From: Ephemerocybe angulata
Taxonomy: Eukaryota > Basidiomycota > Agaricomycetes > Agaricales > Psathyrellaceae
Reading direction: 5' to 3'
Assembly: GCA_013368325.1 (NCBI GenBank)
Contig: JAACJK010000185.1
Span: 1-48,122 of the forward strand
Length of the DNA: 48,122 bases
Shown here: piece by piece, positions 31,921 to 44,121 of the stretch
Layout of the letters: each line of letters begins with the position of its first letter
Position numbering within the stretch: the stretch's first letter is position 1
The notes under the pieces: model-generated
Database searches by the model: none
Told to the model about the DNA's origin: nothing
What the model saw: only the letters and a program-made list of their open reading frames with translations
Program-made: the position numbers and the translations under genes

Positions 31921-33088
31921 GAGGGCGGTCGACCAAGTTACATGGATACGTCCCCCTTACTAGTAAACTAACTTGCGCTAACTTGTGATCCAAGCCAACT
32001 TGGTAGGCTAACAAGTTAACATTTTTTGGGGGCAAGCCAGCTTTCCAATTATGAACGTGGAGGATATACACGTGAATCCATGGGCGCTTCTCTTCACGCT
32101 AAGGCTTACGGTGACCTACCTGAGCCATTGGGAATTATCCCGCGACTACGGGTATTAGCCCAGAGCGCCCTATCGAGCATGCAATGCTTAATTTCTATTG
32201 TACTTCCGCCGCCACAGAGGCTCGGGTATCCCTGTTAGAGATGAGGGCTTCCTTCGCTCGTGTATTGATAGAAGCTCCCTGGATCATGTGGACTTCTTCG
32301 CTCGCTTAGAGGCGCCGCGGAGTGCAACGAATATACCGCGTAAAATCAGGTGGAGGGTGGGTAATAAGTGCAGAAGCGGGGCTGGTGTGTTGTGTCTGAA
32401 GAGTTCCCGTATATGGTTAGGCGCTGGTGAGTTGAGTGGCTGTGCCCACATCAAGCGCCCGAGCGCCCATGAAATGTCAGAGGGATGGCCTTGATGAAAG
32501 CGAGCCTCTTTTTCTTTCAACTCCAAGCAGACAAGCCACGTCCGAGGCCAGTTCCGGCGAACCCAAGTTGGGCAGCCCGGACAGAACGCGCCCAGGCCAT
32601 TGAGTAGCGTGCAATAATTCAGCCCCAACGTTGCGACGCACCGCCACACCACGGTGCACACACAAGCTACCATCAGTGTTCTCGAGGCCTTTTCTATATA
32701 CTCTCGCTAATTTCGCTTCCCCGGGGGCTCTCACTAGGTAACACCCGAGATCCCTGCATCAATGACGTGCAAGACTCGACGGCGAGCTGAGACCAAACAA
32801 AGTCGCCTACCACAGCTTATCGCAAACCGTAGACTGAAAAGCCATTATTTCTTATTTGTATGCTAGGGCAATGTCGAAACATGGTCCTCGCAGGTATCCG
32901 CATAAGAAAACATATTGGGTAGATCTGAAGTTAATGCTCGCCATTTGCACTCGTTAAGCGCCCGCATCATAAATCGATTACAATTCCTCTCTTGGTTTTT
33001 TTTTTGTATAAGTCACTTGAAGGATTATAGGTATAGATAGTGTAATAATTAAGAGTAACGAGGTGATACTGAGTAGGAGTCCCTGAGC
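31921..33088. other. Intergenic with a short family-tract remnant; no gene recognised
   Basis: A remnant of the CCGCCGCCACAGAGGCTCGG tract lies at 32205-32235. Minus ORFs at 32284-32734 lack recognisable features. A T-run lies at about 32995-33005. Confidence 0.4.
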
Positions 33089-33529
33089 TTAAGGTAACAA
33101 AAGTCGTTCAGCTTCCCTCAGCAAAGACGCGCAGACCTCGTCTTGCCCCCAGGACTGTACCTCCACCACTTCCAAGGTGGAGAGGCCACACATATTTGTA
33201 TTGGTATCGGTCCGGCAAGCGCCCCTATAGAGCTTCTTGAGGGTATCCTTCAAGCCTATATTAGTCTTGTCGATTCCAACCTGCTTCATACATGCTGTCC
33301 GGGCCCTGTCGAGCTGCTCATAGTACCGGGGCTCAATCGGTGGACCGGCGCCCGATGTAGCCCTGACTAACATGCAATCTGTGGTTTCCAGGCGATGCAG
33401 AAGGCTTCGTACTGATAGATCTGAGGCGGTGCTCAGCAACTTGGCGATGCAGGACTGGAGGAGTCCCTGCGGGGCCAAATTGTACCCCGCCGCGTAGAGG
33501 TCAGCAATATGTGTTCCAAATCGGCGGTT
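33089..33529 (-). pseudogene. Diverged exon of the helical family (second paralogue, 5' part missing)
   Basis: The frame NRRFGTHIADLYAAGYNLAP lines up with exon 2 of the 284-aa gene (NYNPYHLRD...IMGDIYAIGWRLASKG), starts at an equivalent AG|AAC acceptor, and shares L-E-x-x-x-x-x-L-x-R-A and IEPRYYEQL versus LEPEYYQTL. It is open for 146 codons. No convincing exon 1 lies upstream; a spliced MIGY start near 33590 is possible. Either a truncated copy or a shorter gene. Confidence 0.5.
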
Positions 33530-34883
33530 CTCGGATTGCTATCGTTAGAGAAAGACTTCGTCAGGACATAGTCTACACATTAAACATACATAGCCAATCA
33601 TTTTGGCTCGGGTACTCTTACGGTGGATTTCCCCGCGCCAAGCCTTTGAGCCTCCCTGTGCATCAAACGATCAAAAATCCGTTCCGCTTCGCCGCCTCCG
33701 TTCCGCGTCGCGCCCATCATTTTCCCTTTGCCGCAGCCGGCCCGTCCCATCCCTTTCTATGGAGCGGGACACTTAGTCACCACCAATTTGGTACACCCCC
33801 TAACTGCGAGGGCACCTGTGGGTCAATCAAAAATCTGTTTAACAGAAATGCTTAGATTGAGTAGGGGAACATTTCTGTTAGAGGAATTTTTCATCCGATA
33901 AAAACTGGCCGAGTTATAAGATTTCGACCTCCCTCAAATTTGCCATCAGTCCTAATAAGGCAGGTCCTTCCTAATTTGGATAGCCCCTAACCAGGATGGT
34001 CAGAAGTAAAACCATGGTTTGGAGGCTCCAAGAGTATCCAGAAATGCCTGTAAATGTGTTTCCTAGCATCCGTAGTAAGCTAGTTACCCACCCCAGGCGA
34101 TGTATGTATTCACTTGGAGAATTCAAAAAAATTTGGTCTCCCATCCTCGATTTTGCCGCTGTCCCAAATTGGTTGCGACTAAAAGTCCCGCTCCATACAA
34201 CGGTCCTCGCTCCCTTCCTTCTTCCCCTGCATCCTACCTTCTCCCCCCTTTCCTAATCAGCTTCCTTTTATGCGTTGGTACGTATTCCTGCATTCAAATG
34301 TCCCTCCTTCATCATCTCCTTAATTAATCCTAGCTACACATACTATAGTCTCTAGCTTTATTAGCCTTGTGCAGCCCGCCCCACGCGCATAATCCTCTTC
34401 TTCCCGTCCTCGAGGTTAGTCCTATCGCGCTGCAGCCTTGCGTGAATGTAATCCACGTCGCAACCACCGTAAATTTGGGACGGATATGGTATAACAAAAA
34501 GGTGGTGCCGATATAGTATATAAAAAGAGTGTGAAACATCAACTTCAAAAGCGGCGAAGTAGAGAGCGTACTAAGTAGCGTAACCAATAAATGAGCGTGA
34601 AACCCCAACATGACAACCCCCGAAGTAGTACGGGTCCAAATGGAGGCATAGATATAGATAATTAGAGTAGGAAGTCGCTGAAAGGAGTGGAAAGTGGATG
34701 TCCCATATAAGGGTCGTCTCGAAATAGTGGTCCATAAGACTGATGTAATTATACTGAGAAATCACTGGAAAGAGTGGATGGTCGAGGACCCATATTCGGT
34801 ACCTCTCCAAATATTGTTCAAACGGGTATCTTGTGCATCGCCTGCGCATTCCTATGTCCTCCGTCACCTCCGTTATACCCTCC
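33530..34883. other. Intergenic, no gene recognised
   Basis: It has CT-rich stretches (34200-34260) and a TATATAAAAA near 34518-34527. Short ORFs on both strands lack family features. Confidence 0.4.
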
Positions 34884-36419
34884 TCAGTCGACGTTCATCG
34901 CATCCCCGCGCTCCCCTGCCTCAGCTGCGTCATCGCCTCCACCTTCCCCTTCCACTCCGTGCACGTCCTCGTCGTCGGAGTCGGGGAGGTCCGGTAACAT
35001 CTCCCCCTCCTCCAACTCCCCTCCACTTACAGCCTCTGCACTGTCGTCCTCACCTTCATTGCCTTCTACATCCCCACCTCCCTCTCCTTCCCCATCCGCC
35101 TCGCCCTCAGCCGCGCCATCCCCATCGCCTTCGCCTCCTCCTACCGTGGAACTTCCATCGCTTCCTTCAACTTCAATGATCTCTCCTTCTTCGTTCCCGA
35201 CCTCAGTTTCCGTCACCGGTGCGAATACGGGCGCAGGAACGCGCTCGCGACTGTCCTCGCTCCTTCGAGTTCTCTTCGTCCCATGCGCGTCTCCACACAC
35301 CTCCTCCTCTGTGAGATATAACCTCTTCCGACGCGGTGTCCTATTCAACGCCACAAGTGCCATCGTCATCCTCGTGGTGCGTTCGGACTCCTGTGTAGAT
35401 GTTAATGACCCTGGACACAGTCCGACGAATGTCCTCTCACCTTTCTTATCGTATTATCCAGAAGCGTCAGACCACGCAACTGCAAGAGGATGCGCATGCG
35501 TTGCCCTTTGATGGGTACGCCAACGCAAGAGAAAGCGACCTCGACTACGTCTCCCACCTTGAATACGCTGGGTTCGCAAGGGCCGTAACTGCGGTTGTGC
35601 CGGTCAGCGAGAGTACTCCTCACGGAGGGAACGGTACTCACGTTGTAGACCCGTTAGCGACCGCTCGTACGCAGTACTCCACGACGTTGTCGGCCGCGTG
35701 GATGAATTCGTCGGGTTGCAGCTTCCGGAGGACGTCGAAGGGGTCCACCCCCGGGAGAAATGCCTGGTTCTTCTCGTACGGCACGAGAGCCCTGTCCGTG
35801 AAGTACCGCGAATGCACCTCCAGCGACTGGTGCCCTTCGTATGGGATAAACTCGATCTGGTCTACTTCCCTGTCGCGCGCGTGCTGGGCGAAGGCGTCGT
35901 GGACCGTCTGAAGCTTGTCCATGTATGCGTCATATTCGCTTGACCCGAATCCAGTGACCTTGACGTGCTGTCTGAGGTTCCTTATCCTGGATAGGCCTTT
36001 AGACCGAGGAGACGATACACTGTACTGGGGGTCAGTGCCCTTGACGGATTGCAGAGCTGCGTAGGGACTTACGGCGACTCCGTGAAGGGTGGTAATAGTT
36101 TACCGCACATAACTCCCTGCACTTTGAACACGACCTCGTCCTCCCCGTCCATGATACGAGTCGAAGGTGGGTACTGGATGTCCATCAGGCGCATTTTGTC
36201 GATCTGGAGGCTTAATATTAGTCGTGTCCCTCTACGGTCGTAGCGGGGGCGTACAGACCTCTGCCTGCGCCAGGCTCACGAAGCCGTCTGCGATCGTCTG
36301 CAGCTGTCCTTTCCCGATGTCGCCCAACAGCCGGGCTGATTGGACACTTGGGTTAGTAGACATCGTCGGCCATCTGTATTGTACTCACTGGCTTTGTCGA
36401 CATCGTACTGGTGGTTCAT
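34884..36419 (-). CDS. OB-fold-like protein with acidic tail, 423 aa, six exons
   Basis: Exons 36419-36389, 36335-36259, 36203-36073, 36019-35642, 35588-35441 and 35390-34884 join in frame from MNHQYDVDKA to the stop, 1,272 nt. Residues ~216-251 (KVGDVVEVAFSCVGVPIKGQ, then RMRILLQLRGLTLLD) form a beta-rich segment of the type repeated in many uncharacterised Agaricomycete proteins and compatible with an OB fold. Then comes RRKRLYLTEEE and ~150 residues of Asp/Glu/Gly low complexity, as in nuclear proteins. It is divergent from the gene at 37234. OB fold and single-strand DNA binding are inference. Confidence 0.72.
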
Positions 36420-36477
36420 TTGATGCGGGTGAATACGATGGGTAGGGTTATGGGGTCTCGACTTTGCCGTTCATCAG

Positions 36478-36484
36478 TTTTATA
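36478..36484 (-). promoter_or_regulatory. TATA box of the OB-fold-like gene
   Basis: TATAAAA on the minus strand, 60 bp upstream of the ATG at 36419. Confidence 0.5.
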
Positions 36485-37233
36485 TCAGATCGATACTGTT
36501 TCGATGCTTTAGCCTTTGTCTAATATGGTGTCATGTCTCCATCGTACACGCACCTCCTAGTGGCAGCTAGTGGCACCCGCCCCGTATTCCGATCTCCATG
36601 CGCAGCCCCCAACCGCTTTCATCACCCCTCCGATGCATCTAAGTGCCTGCGGTCTGAGTAAGGAGTACCATCGGGCGCAAGTACCATGCTGTCGCTGCGC
36701 TTCAGATCCTATCGTCGCCTGTTAATCGCTTCGTTCTTTTTTAATTCCCCATATTGCTCTGCGTGGGGATGGACGTTGGTACCCCAGAAATATAGAGTGT
36801 GAGGGACGGATACATGCAGGGGCGCGGCGCCCTCGCCTGCCCGGTCCACGATCCCTGATCTTAGACTTATCTTTGATCAGATAAATAATCGGAGATCTCC
36901 GGGGGCATGTGATGTTGGTCTCGTGTCCAGGTACGACCCTGGCATGACGATGGAATCTGTCTTTGACGACCTCTTCTCTTCGGATGCGCACCCTCTATCC
37001 GCAAATTGTAGCTCGTCTGAATTTGGGGCTGGTAAGTTGCTGCTAGGCGCCCACATTTCCCTTTTGATTTCTTCGTGACACCATGTGGATAGCTTCCTCG
37101 ATGGAGGACCAGCATGTGTTCCTCGGCTTTCCCAATGCTACGGGAGGGTTCTGTCTTTCCTGGCGACCTATAACTTGTTCGCTTGTTCGTTTTGGATCCC
37201 CCCTCGGCCATCTACCTGACCTTCGGTTTTACG
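36485..37233. other. Shared divergent promoter region
   Basis: Intergenic space between two head-to-head genes. No ORF with support. A CT-rich leader precedes the plus-strand ATG at 37234. Confidence 0.45.
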
Positions 37234-40200
37234 ATGTCTACCAAACCGTCTTACGCTGAAGTTGCTTCGCGATCTCCGTCCCCTACCTCTCGGTCTCCGT
37301 CGCCTGTGCACATTCCTAGTACTCCCACTCCCCGAGGAAAGCGTAAGGATGGAGCCTCCAACGTGAAGGCGGAAACTCCCCGCACCCCCAAACCGGCCAA
37401 GGCTGATGCATCTCCGAGCAAGCGGTGAGTTCAATTGGCCTCCGCTTGTCTGCACCCCCACCTGATATGCTGCCTTGTAGCTCTAGTTCGTCTGGATTGT
37501 GCGTAGACTCGTCGCGTCTCTTACAGCCCTGTGGCTCTAACGTCCTTTGTTTATTGTCTCAAGTGTCACCAAGTTCAAAGCCGATGGGAGTACAGTCGAG
37601 GTTGAAGTCGACACCGCCTCAGACGACGACTCCGGGCAAGACGCGTATGTTCTCACCCACCCCTCTCTACCCTTGTTTCCTGACCTTTGGGTGTAGAGGT
37701 GTAGGGATGGATCCCAGCGACTCCATGTATTCGGGGAGGGCGTCAAAGAATCGCATTGAACCGGCGGCCCCCTCGATTATCGAAACTCGAGCCACGGCGG
37801 CTCGAAGAGCCTCCTCGCGCGTTAGAGCCGGTGAACCCCCTGCTTCAGGCAACTCTGGAGAACGATCGAGGACCCAAGAGACCACTCGCGGCAGGAAGTC
37901 CAAGGCGTCCTCCAGTAAGCTCGCGGATGTTGTCCCTCCATCCGAAGTCATGGTCGAAGACGTTCCTTCAACCAGTACCAAGAGGTGTGATTCCTGTCCT
38001 CCTTCGTACACCTCACATTAACCCTACTTGCAGTAAGCGCCATCGCGCCCAGAACTCCGTCGTGCTCTCCGCCAATGAGGACACCAGCGACCATGACGCG
38101 TCTAAAAAGCGGTGCGTCGTCGAGTTCACAGCGCTTTATTAATTGATGTTCACCCGCATGAACTGCAGCAGGAAACGCGTTCGCTTGGCCACGGATACTC
38201 CCCAGCATGTGCCATCTGACGACGAAGCTATGCCTGGGCAACTGGAGCAGTGCGTATAATTTAATGGTACTATCGGTCGGCGACACCCACGCTCATTGTC
38301 GTTCCCTTAGCTGTTCTTCCGACATGGACGCGGAGCAGGGCCCTGTAGCTGCTCAGCTATCCGATGACGACATGAGTGAAGGCGAGGCAGACTTGTCGCC
38401 TTTGACGGATATCGACATGGAAGAAGGAGAGGTTGATGCCGTTTCGTTCTCGGCTGAGCAGGATGTCGAGCTCCAGGACGCGGCCTCTGCCTCGAGCGAC
38501 GCCGATGCCGACGAAGGAGACGAGGAGGGTTCGGCTTATGGGCGCGGCTACGTGGAAGACGACGCCGTCATGTCTGATGGAGAGAATGTGGGGGAAGGTC
38601 GGGAAAGTAGTACCGGGGGTCGCGCGAGCGCCATGTCATCCCCGCCAGGACCTCATGATGTACCTTTGCACGACAACGAGACCGTCGGCTACGATTTGGA
38701 TGACCCCTTCATGTCAGTTGAACACTCTGCACGCCATTGCCCGTATACTGACATGTCTTCCAGTGATGATGGTCCAGTCGCACCCGGACAATCGGCGGAT
38801 TTTGAAAGTCCTACAGACGATGAGGACGGAGACCGCCACCACGACGGACCTGCCCCGGCCAATCCTCCCTCCGTGTCCGAACATGGAGAGGGGTGTGGAG
38901 GCGATGACGAAGCCGTTCACGAAGCATCCATATCGGGGTACGTCTCCTACTCTCCGCTGTCTGTCGTGCCCGTATCCGTAGTAACAGTGCCATCTAGCGA
39001 CTCTGCGTCATACCAAGGCTCCGAAGATGAAGGTGGCAGCGACGCTGCTTCCGTATATGCTCTCCCCTTGACGCAGCCTCGCCCATGGAAGACTCCAGGT
39101 GGAGGTCCCTCACTCCGTCCTGCGAGTAGCTACGATGAGCCGTCGTCACCCGCGACAGCTCCCCTTCTCGAGCACCAGGCAATATCTACGACGCGGCCTC
39201 AGCGGAACAAAAACACCAAGCCATCCGTTCCCGATCCAGGTGCCCGTTCGTCCCTTTTCTTTACTTTCGGGTTGTGTTATGACTTATCATCGTTTATTTT
39301 CGTAGAATCCACCGTGAAGCCGAAGCCCTCTGTTTCGCAGCCTTCGTCCACGGCACATGTGACTCCTGCGACCTCCGTCGAAGTGCTGGAGGCCAAGTCG
39401 AGTCAGTCAACTCCTCCTGCGAACGCTGTATCCTCAAAGTCGTCACCCGCCTCAGCGCGCCGTGTACGCTCCACAGGCTCATCAAGGAAGGACACCAAAT
39501 CCGCCACGACCGCTGACCACGCTCCGCCTTCCACCGATAAACAGGTTGGACGTTCTTCGCGACGTCGCAAAGCCGACAACAAGGAGAGCAACGAAGCGGG
39601 TAGTACACCAGACTCCCATGCCAAAGACCCAGCATCCTCACGGCTTCCCACTGATTCGGTCGATGTACCTGAGAACAACCGTAACACAGAAAGCGCACAG
39701 TCACCCGACGGCGATCGACGGTCGTCCTCGACTCGTACGACGTCCCAGCCCGTCGATTCGTCTCCCTCCCCCCATCCACGCCGCGATAAGTCCACGAAGT
39801 CGAAACCCCTCGCCCCTCCACCGTCTTCGTCTGCTCCCAGTCAGGATGTCAAGCCAAAGCCGATCAGGTCGAAGGAGCCTTCTGCATCGTCCGCGCCGTC
39901 TGCCACCCGTCAAGTCGATAAGTCCAAGCCAACAGTCACCTCGCCTTCTGCTCCGGTTCCCTCCCTCAACCAGGGTACAACGCCCACTCTTGTATCTTCA
40001 CCCCCTCCTCCGCCATCCACCCCTCGTCCCAAGTCGTCAAGGTCCGGTGCCAGTGCAACGCCGACGTCCGCTGATCAAGTGTCCACTGCGACATCCGCCG
40101 CCACACCCGCCCATGTTTCCGCCATCTCGCTCGACAAGAAATCTGCCTCAAAGTCAGCTGCCAAGAAGAGAACCACCAGCGGAAGAGGGTCGACGTCTAC

Positions 40201-41869
40201 TCCCGATGTGGCTGCGTCCTCTCCAGCTGTCACCTCACGAGAGAAGAAGTCTACTTCGAACACGACCGTGTCCTCCGGACTGTCGAAGCCTGACCCCGAG
40301 CAACCCGTCAGCATCGTCTCCGCAGGGAAACAGAAAGCGTCGTCCCGTACCCCTGCCGCGCGCCCGTCTAAGGCGTCGGACCCCACGGCTTCGGTAGTTC
40401 GAGGATCGAGCCGCAAAGCAGCCTCTGGTAGCTCCCGTTCTGGTAAACGGTCCGCACCTGTCGATGCAGTCAAGCCGCCTGGCGACTCCGTTCACGAGGC
40501 TGGCGAGCAAGGAGAATCCTCTGAGCCCGTCGCTGGTTCTGCAGTTGAGGCGGGCGGAGGGTCCGAGGATGCCAAGCCACCTGTGCGCTCGACTCCGGTC
40601 GTGCAAAAGTCCGAGGCGGGCGGAGGATCAGAGGACGCCAAGCCGGCTGTCAGCTCTACCCCGGTCGTGCAGAAACCCAACGCCGCTCGTTCCTTCAAGT
40701 CTATGTTCAAGGAGCGGAATCCGGCTGTACCAGGTCGCGCACTCGCGGGCGCGTATTTCAACAAGGCTCGCACACCTCCCGAAACCTGTCAGGTCATGGA
40801 CGAAGCTCTGCAAGACCCGGCCCTGAAGAAAACGTACGAAGACTTAGATCCTGTATGGTTCGTCCTGTTCGTTGAAAGATAGGTGGTATAAACGACTTAC
40901 CAGCTCTATCGGCGGTTTACAGGTCGGGCAAGTTTCAATTGTGGACGGATGTAGCCGGGAAGGGTACTTATTCATTCAGCAACTGGATTGACGACTGTCC
41001 TCTGCTCGACTACGAGTACGTTGCGATCGCTTCCGTCTGACCGCTCGCTTACCGTTCCTGTATATCCAGTTCAGCCATAAACGCTATCGTCTTCAAGTCG
41101 CACAAGCAATTCCTCAATCCGTCTCGCGCATCCACGCAGAGTGTGTTGGTGCGCGAGCTCCCGCCGGGTACGAAGCTCCAGCTCTACACCAGCGATCGTA
41201 GAGTTGCAATCTGTCTGTCCGCGGTCCAGGCGACCCAGTCGTATATCACCGAGCCCTGCCCCGTCGGCGTCAAGCAGAAGAAGCTTCATGGCGTATTCCA
41301 CAGTCAGGAGTTCGAGCGGATGGTAGGATTTGTCTGCTCCGCCTTTTCGAAGGAGCTTCTTGGTGCGCAGTTGGGGATGGACGAGATGCAGTTCTGCTCA
41401 AAGTCTTTGTTCGGTGGTAAGATACTTCTAACCCTCGCATATATCGTACCTAACCTCGCATTTATGAAGACGGTGATGTTCCCGCCCCTAGAAGATATTC
41501 TCCCTCGAAACCGAGTCCGGCCACTGCCTCCGCGTCGGGGTCTACGTCTGCACCTGTTGGGGACTCGTTTAGCCTTGGCATCGAGGAAACCAGTACGTGT
41601 GCTTTCCCTTCTTCTCCACTTTATCTTGCCATATGCTGACGTGATAATATGTGTCCAGTTCCCGTTTACGATTGCACCGGGTTCGTTCTGGACCTCGAGC
41701 GTGACCTGGACAGGCTCGATCAGCTACCCCGGTGGGACGGTGAGATCCCCGTAATTCGTTCGTTGTCGTCGCATACACTTTGTCCGTGTTCCACGGAAAG
41801 AAGGGACAGTGGAAGGTTAGTTTCAATATTCGCTGGGTCATGCTTATCGGAAATGGCGAAGCGAGATGA
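37234..41869 (+). CDS. Large Ser/Pro-rich protein with conserved C-terminal domain, ~1,313 aa, 13 exons
   Basis: Exons: 37234-37424, 37481-37498 (18-nt microexon), 37564-37644, 37697-37984, 38034-38111, 38169-38249, 38311-38712, 38764-39239, 39306-40857, 40923-41015, 41070-41416, 41470-41592, 41659-41869. Residues ~1-1000 are disordered: SPSP repeats, basic patches (KRHRAQN, RKRVRLA), an acidic block, then Ser/Thr/Pro/Lys. The ordered end starts at SFKSMFKERNPAVPGRA and holds DPVWSGKFQLWTDVAGKG, LPPGTKLQLYTSDRR, FVVVAYTLSVF and SFNIRWVMLIG, a domain I recall from uncharacterised Agaricomycete proteins. Near 41757 one base seems missing (after EIPV), shifting the last ~37 codons. Possibly a nuclear partner of the divergent OB-like protein; inference. 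Confidence 0.65.
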
Positions 41870-42139
41870 TATCGTGAATCTTTTACCTCAGTAGCCTATC
41901 CAGTCGTGCCCTGATACTATATCGTCAACCCGCACTGTCCTGTATATCATAGCTTTCTATCACCTGTGGCAATGTACAGAGATTAAACGTTTGTTTGTAT
42001 ATGTTATCACGTGAAGGCTTCGACTTGTGATTACACGTAATGGGACCGTTCTCCTGACTATGTACCCTTCTCTTTCGACAGCCACGTCTCTCCTACCATA
42101 CATCCTCAACGGTTGTATATACCCTACTTATCCTCTGAA
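41870..42139. other. Spacer upstream of the Helitron coding region
   Basis: AT-rich, no gene. If the Helitron begins here, its 5' TC end would lie in this stretch; several TC dinucleotides exist and I cannot choose one by eye. Confidence 0.35.
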
Positions 42140-44121
42140 ATGCATATCGACACAACTCGCCCTGACGATGCGTTACCCGTTACCCGTGATTCTGGTGCCG
42201 CCTCCCTCTACGGAGGCGGCGCACATGTGCAGAGAAAGTTTACCTGGGCAGAGCTTGGGCCCTTTCTGGTGCAGAATGACCTTGACGGTCCCGCCTACGT
42301 GTCTGGAACATACGAACTCGTCAGATATGCCCCTCGTGGATCGATCGGGAATATACTCGGCTCTCATGACGGTGCGTTTGAGCTGGATGTCCCCTTAGAA
42401 CTCCTTCTTCCCCACCTCAACTTGACCGAGCTCAAGTCTGTCGCCAAAGTCCACGGGCTCAAACCGCAGCGAGGTCAATCCAGGGAATCCATTGTCTCCG
42501 TCTTGCGCGAGCATGTCTGTGGTGGTTGTGAACCCCACACGTCCATTTTCACTTGCTCGTCGTCTCGGGCGGGTCAGCCCATTCCCGACCAGAGTATATT
42601 AACGACGCTATCAGAAGCATTAAGAGCTTCACTCTCGACGAGATCCTAAAGTTCGCGAATATACCTTCCGATGTTCAGCCAACGTACGCGTCCGGAGCTC
42701 GACTGTTGGCACTGGATGTCGTCGAAGATGCTGGTACTAGAACAGGGACGACCATCCTGGGGGACTCTTTCGTGTGTCACGACGTTCCTTGGATGACGCT
42801 AGCCAAGAAAGGTACTAACGGCACTGTGGTCTGCCTGGCTAGTCTCCACGGTGTGGAGTTTCCTGTACGTACCTCAAAGGCTGGGGGAATACTGGAGCTT
42901 GGAAAACACGTGTGCGTAGACTGCCCGTCCTATCATGCCGTGTTCGTCCCCGTTATCAAGCCAAAGGCTGCGCAGAAACCCAGGGCTGCTGACGTTGAAC
43001 CCCATACTGTGGTCCTGGTGCCAGAAGAAGATGAAAGGGTGTTTAAATATCCCCCGCCTCCGTTGACCAACGCCGATAGACTGTCTATTGTTCGTGACTT
43101 CTGTGAGGACTTGCGACCCGAACATTTTGAAGAGTCTGGATGCGCGTCATGTGGGCAGTTGACCCTCCTGACTGAGCTTACGCCTCTCGAGTCGTTAGCG
43201 TGTTCGCTCGACCCCTTAGTGGAGCCCGGTCTAGCCAGACGCGAGCGCCATAGCTCGAAGGATCCAATTGAATATGAATCTGGGCCCATTCTAGATAAAT
43301 CTCTAACCGCGATATGTCCTGTTTGTGTCGACGCACTCAACAACGGCCGACGACCCCATAATGCGCTTGCGAATGGACTATGGGTAGGCCCTGTACCTAG
43401 TATCCTGGCCGATCTTACCTACGCTGAGCAGGTCTTGGTTGCCGAATTCGAACTAACCGCTGCGTCGTTCGTGTCTCGTCTGCCCCCGGTCGACCGGCGC
43501 ACTCAAAGATGATTGCTAACGCGATTTCATTTGCGTGTCCTACAATGAAAATTTATCACCAGCTGCCTCCTCCTCGGAGTGAGGTAGACGAGGTATTGGC
43601 CTTCATCTTCACTGGGGTCAACCCACCTGAAGAGGATGAGATCGTCAGGTCCCCGATGCTGGTGCGCCGTAACAATGTCAAGAATGCTCTTGAATGGCTC
43701 AAGCTGAACCACGCCGACTATGCCGATTTACTGATTGACTACGAGACCCTAGGCACCTATCCTGAGCGCGGATCCGTCGTCAAAGTAGTTGTCAGAGGTT
43801 GGAGGACGGCACGAATGTAGTCGCGTCGACGACGAGTGTTCATGACACCTTTGAAGACGATGGAACCACCAGCGGACCTTGCCCATTCACCGTGAATGGC
43901 CTGATCGGGAGCCGTCTTGATAGCATGTCTCTTGACGCCCGAAGGGCCGCAGCAACTAGGCATTTACGAACGGGGGATAGTACCGTCTTGGCTGTTGGCC
44001 ATTCGGACACTCCCGAATCGAAGTATAACAATCCTCAACTATATCCACAGATCTACCCCTGGTTGTTTCCCTACGGCTCGGGGGGGTTGGGTACTGCGAG
44101 ACTGCATGGCAGGATGTCCGA
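42140..44121 (+). pseudogene. Helitron protein N-terminal half incl. DUF6570, four frameshifts
   Basis: Readable in successive frames: 42140-~42550 (FTWAELGPFLVQNDLDG, then CGGCEPHTSIF), ~42553-43505 (LLVVSGGSAHSRPEY, ICPVCVDALNNGRRPHNALA, NGLWVGPVP), 43509-~43800 (MIANAISFACP, YHQLPPPRSEVDEVLAFIFT, LVRRNNVKNALEWLKLNHAD) and ~43799-44121 (TSGPCPFTVNGLIG, YPWLFPYGSGGLG). The motifs from CPVC through LALEWLKLNH are the DUF6570 signature of Agaricomycete Helitrons. Frame changes lie near 42550, 43505, 43800 and 44121. Motifs stay intact on both sides of each, so the changes are recent mutations or sequencing errors. Confidence 0.8.

Noticed and set aside
32284..32734. Minus ORFs of 129 and 85 aa
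   Set aside because: Overlapping frames with no start context, no introns and no recognisable motif; not enough to call a gene.
38938..38998. Additional in-frame intron in the Ser/Pro-rich gene
   Set aside because: A GTACGT donor is present, but the best CAG acceptor breaks the frame; only a weaker TAG acceptor works. Left as exon, uncertain.
39294..39821. Minus ORFs of 130-175 aa under the Ser/Pro-rich gene
   Set aside because: They are reverse shadows of a low-complexity coding exon with no independent signals.
38207..40882. Single-exon 891-aa protein
   Set aside because: The frame includes in-phase introns (38713-38763 and 39240-39305) and lacks upstream exons from 37234 and downstream exons to 41869.
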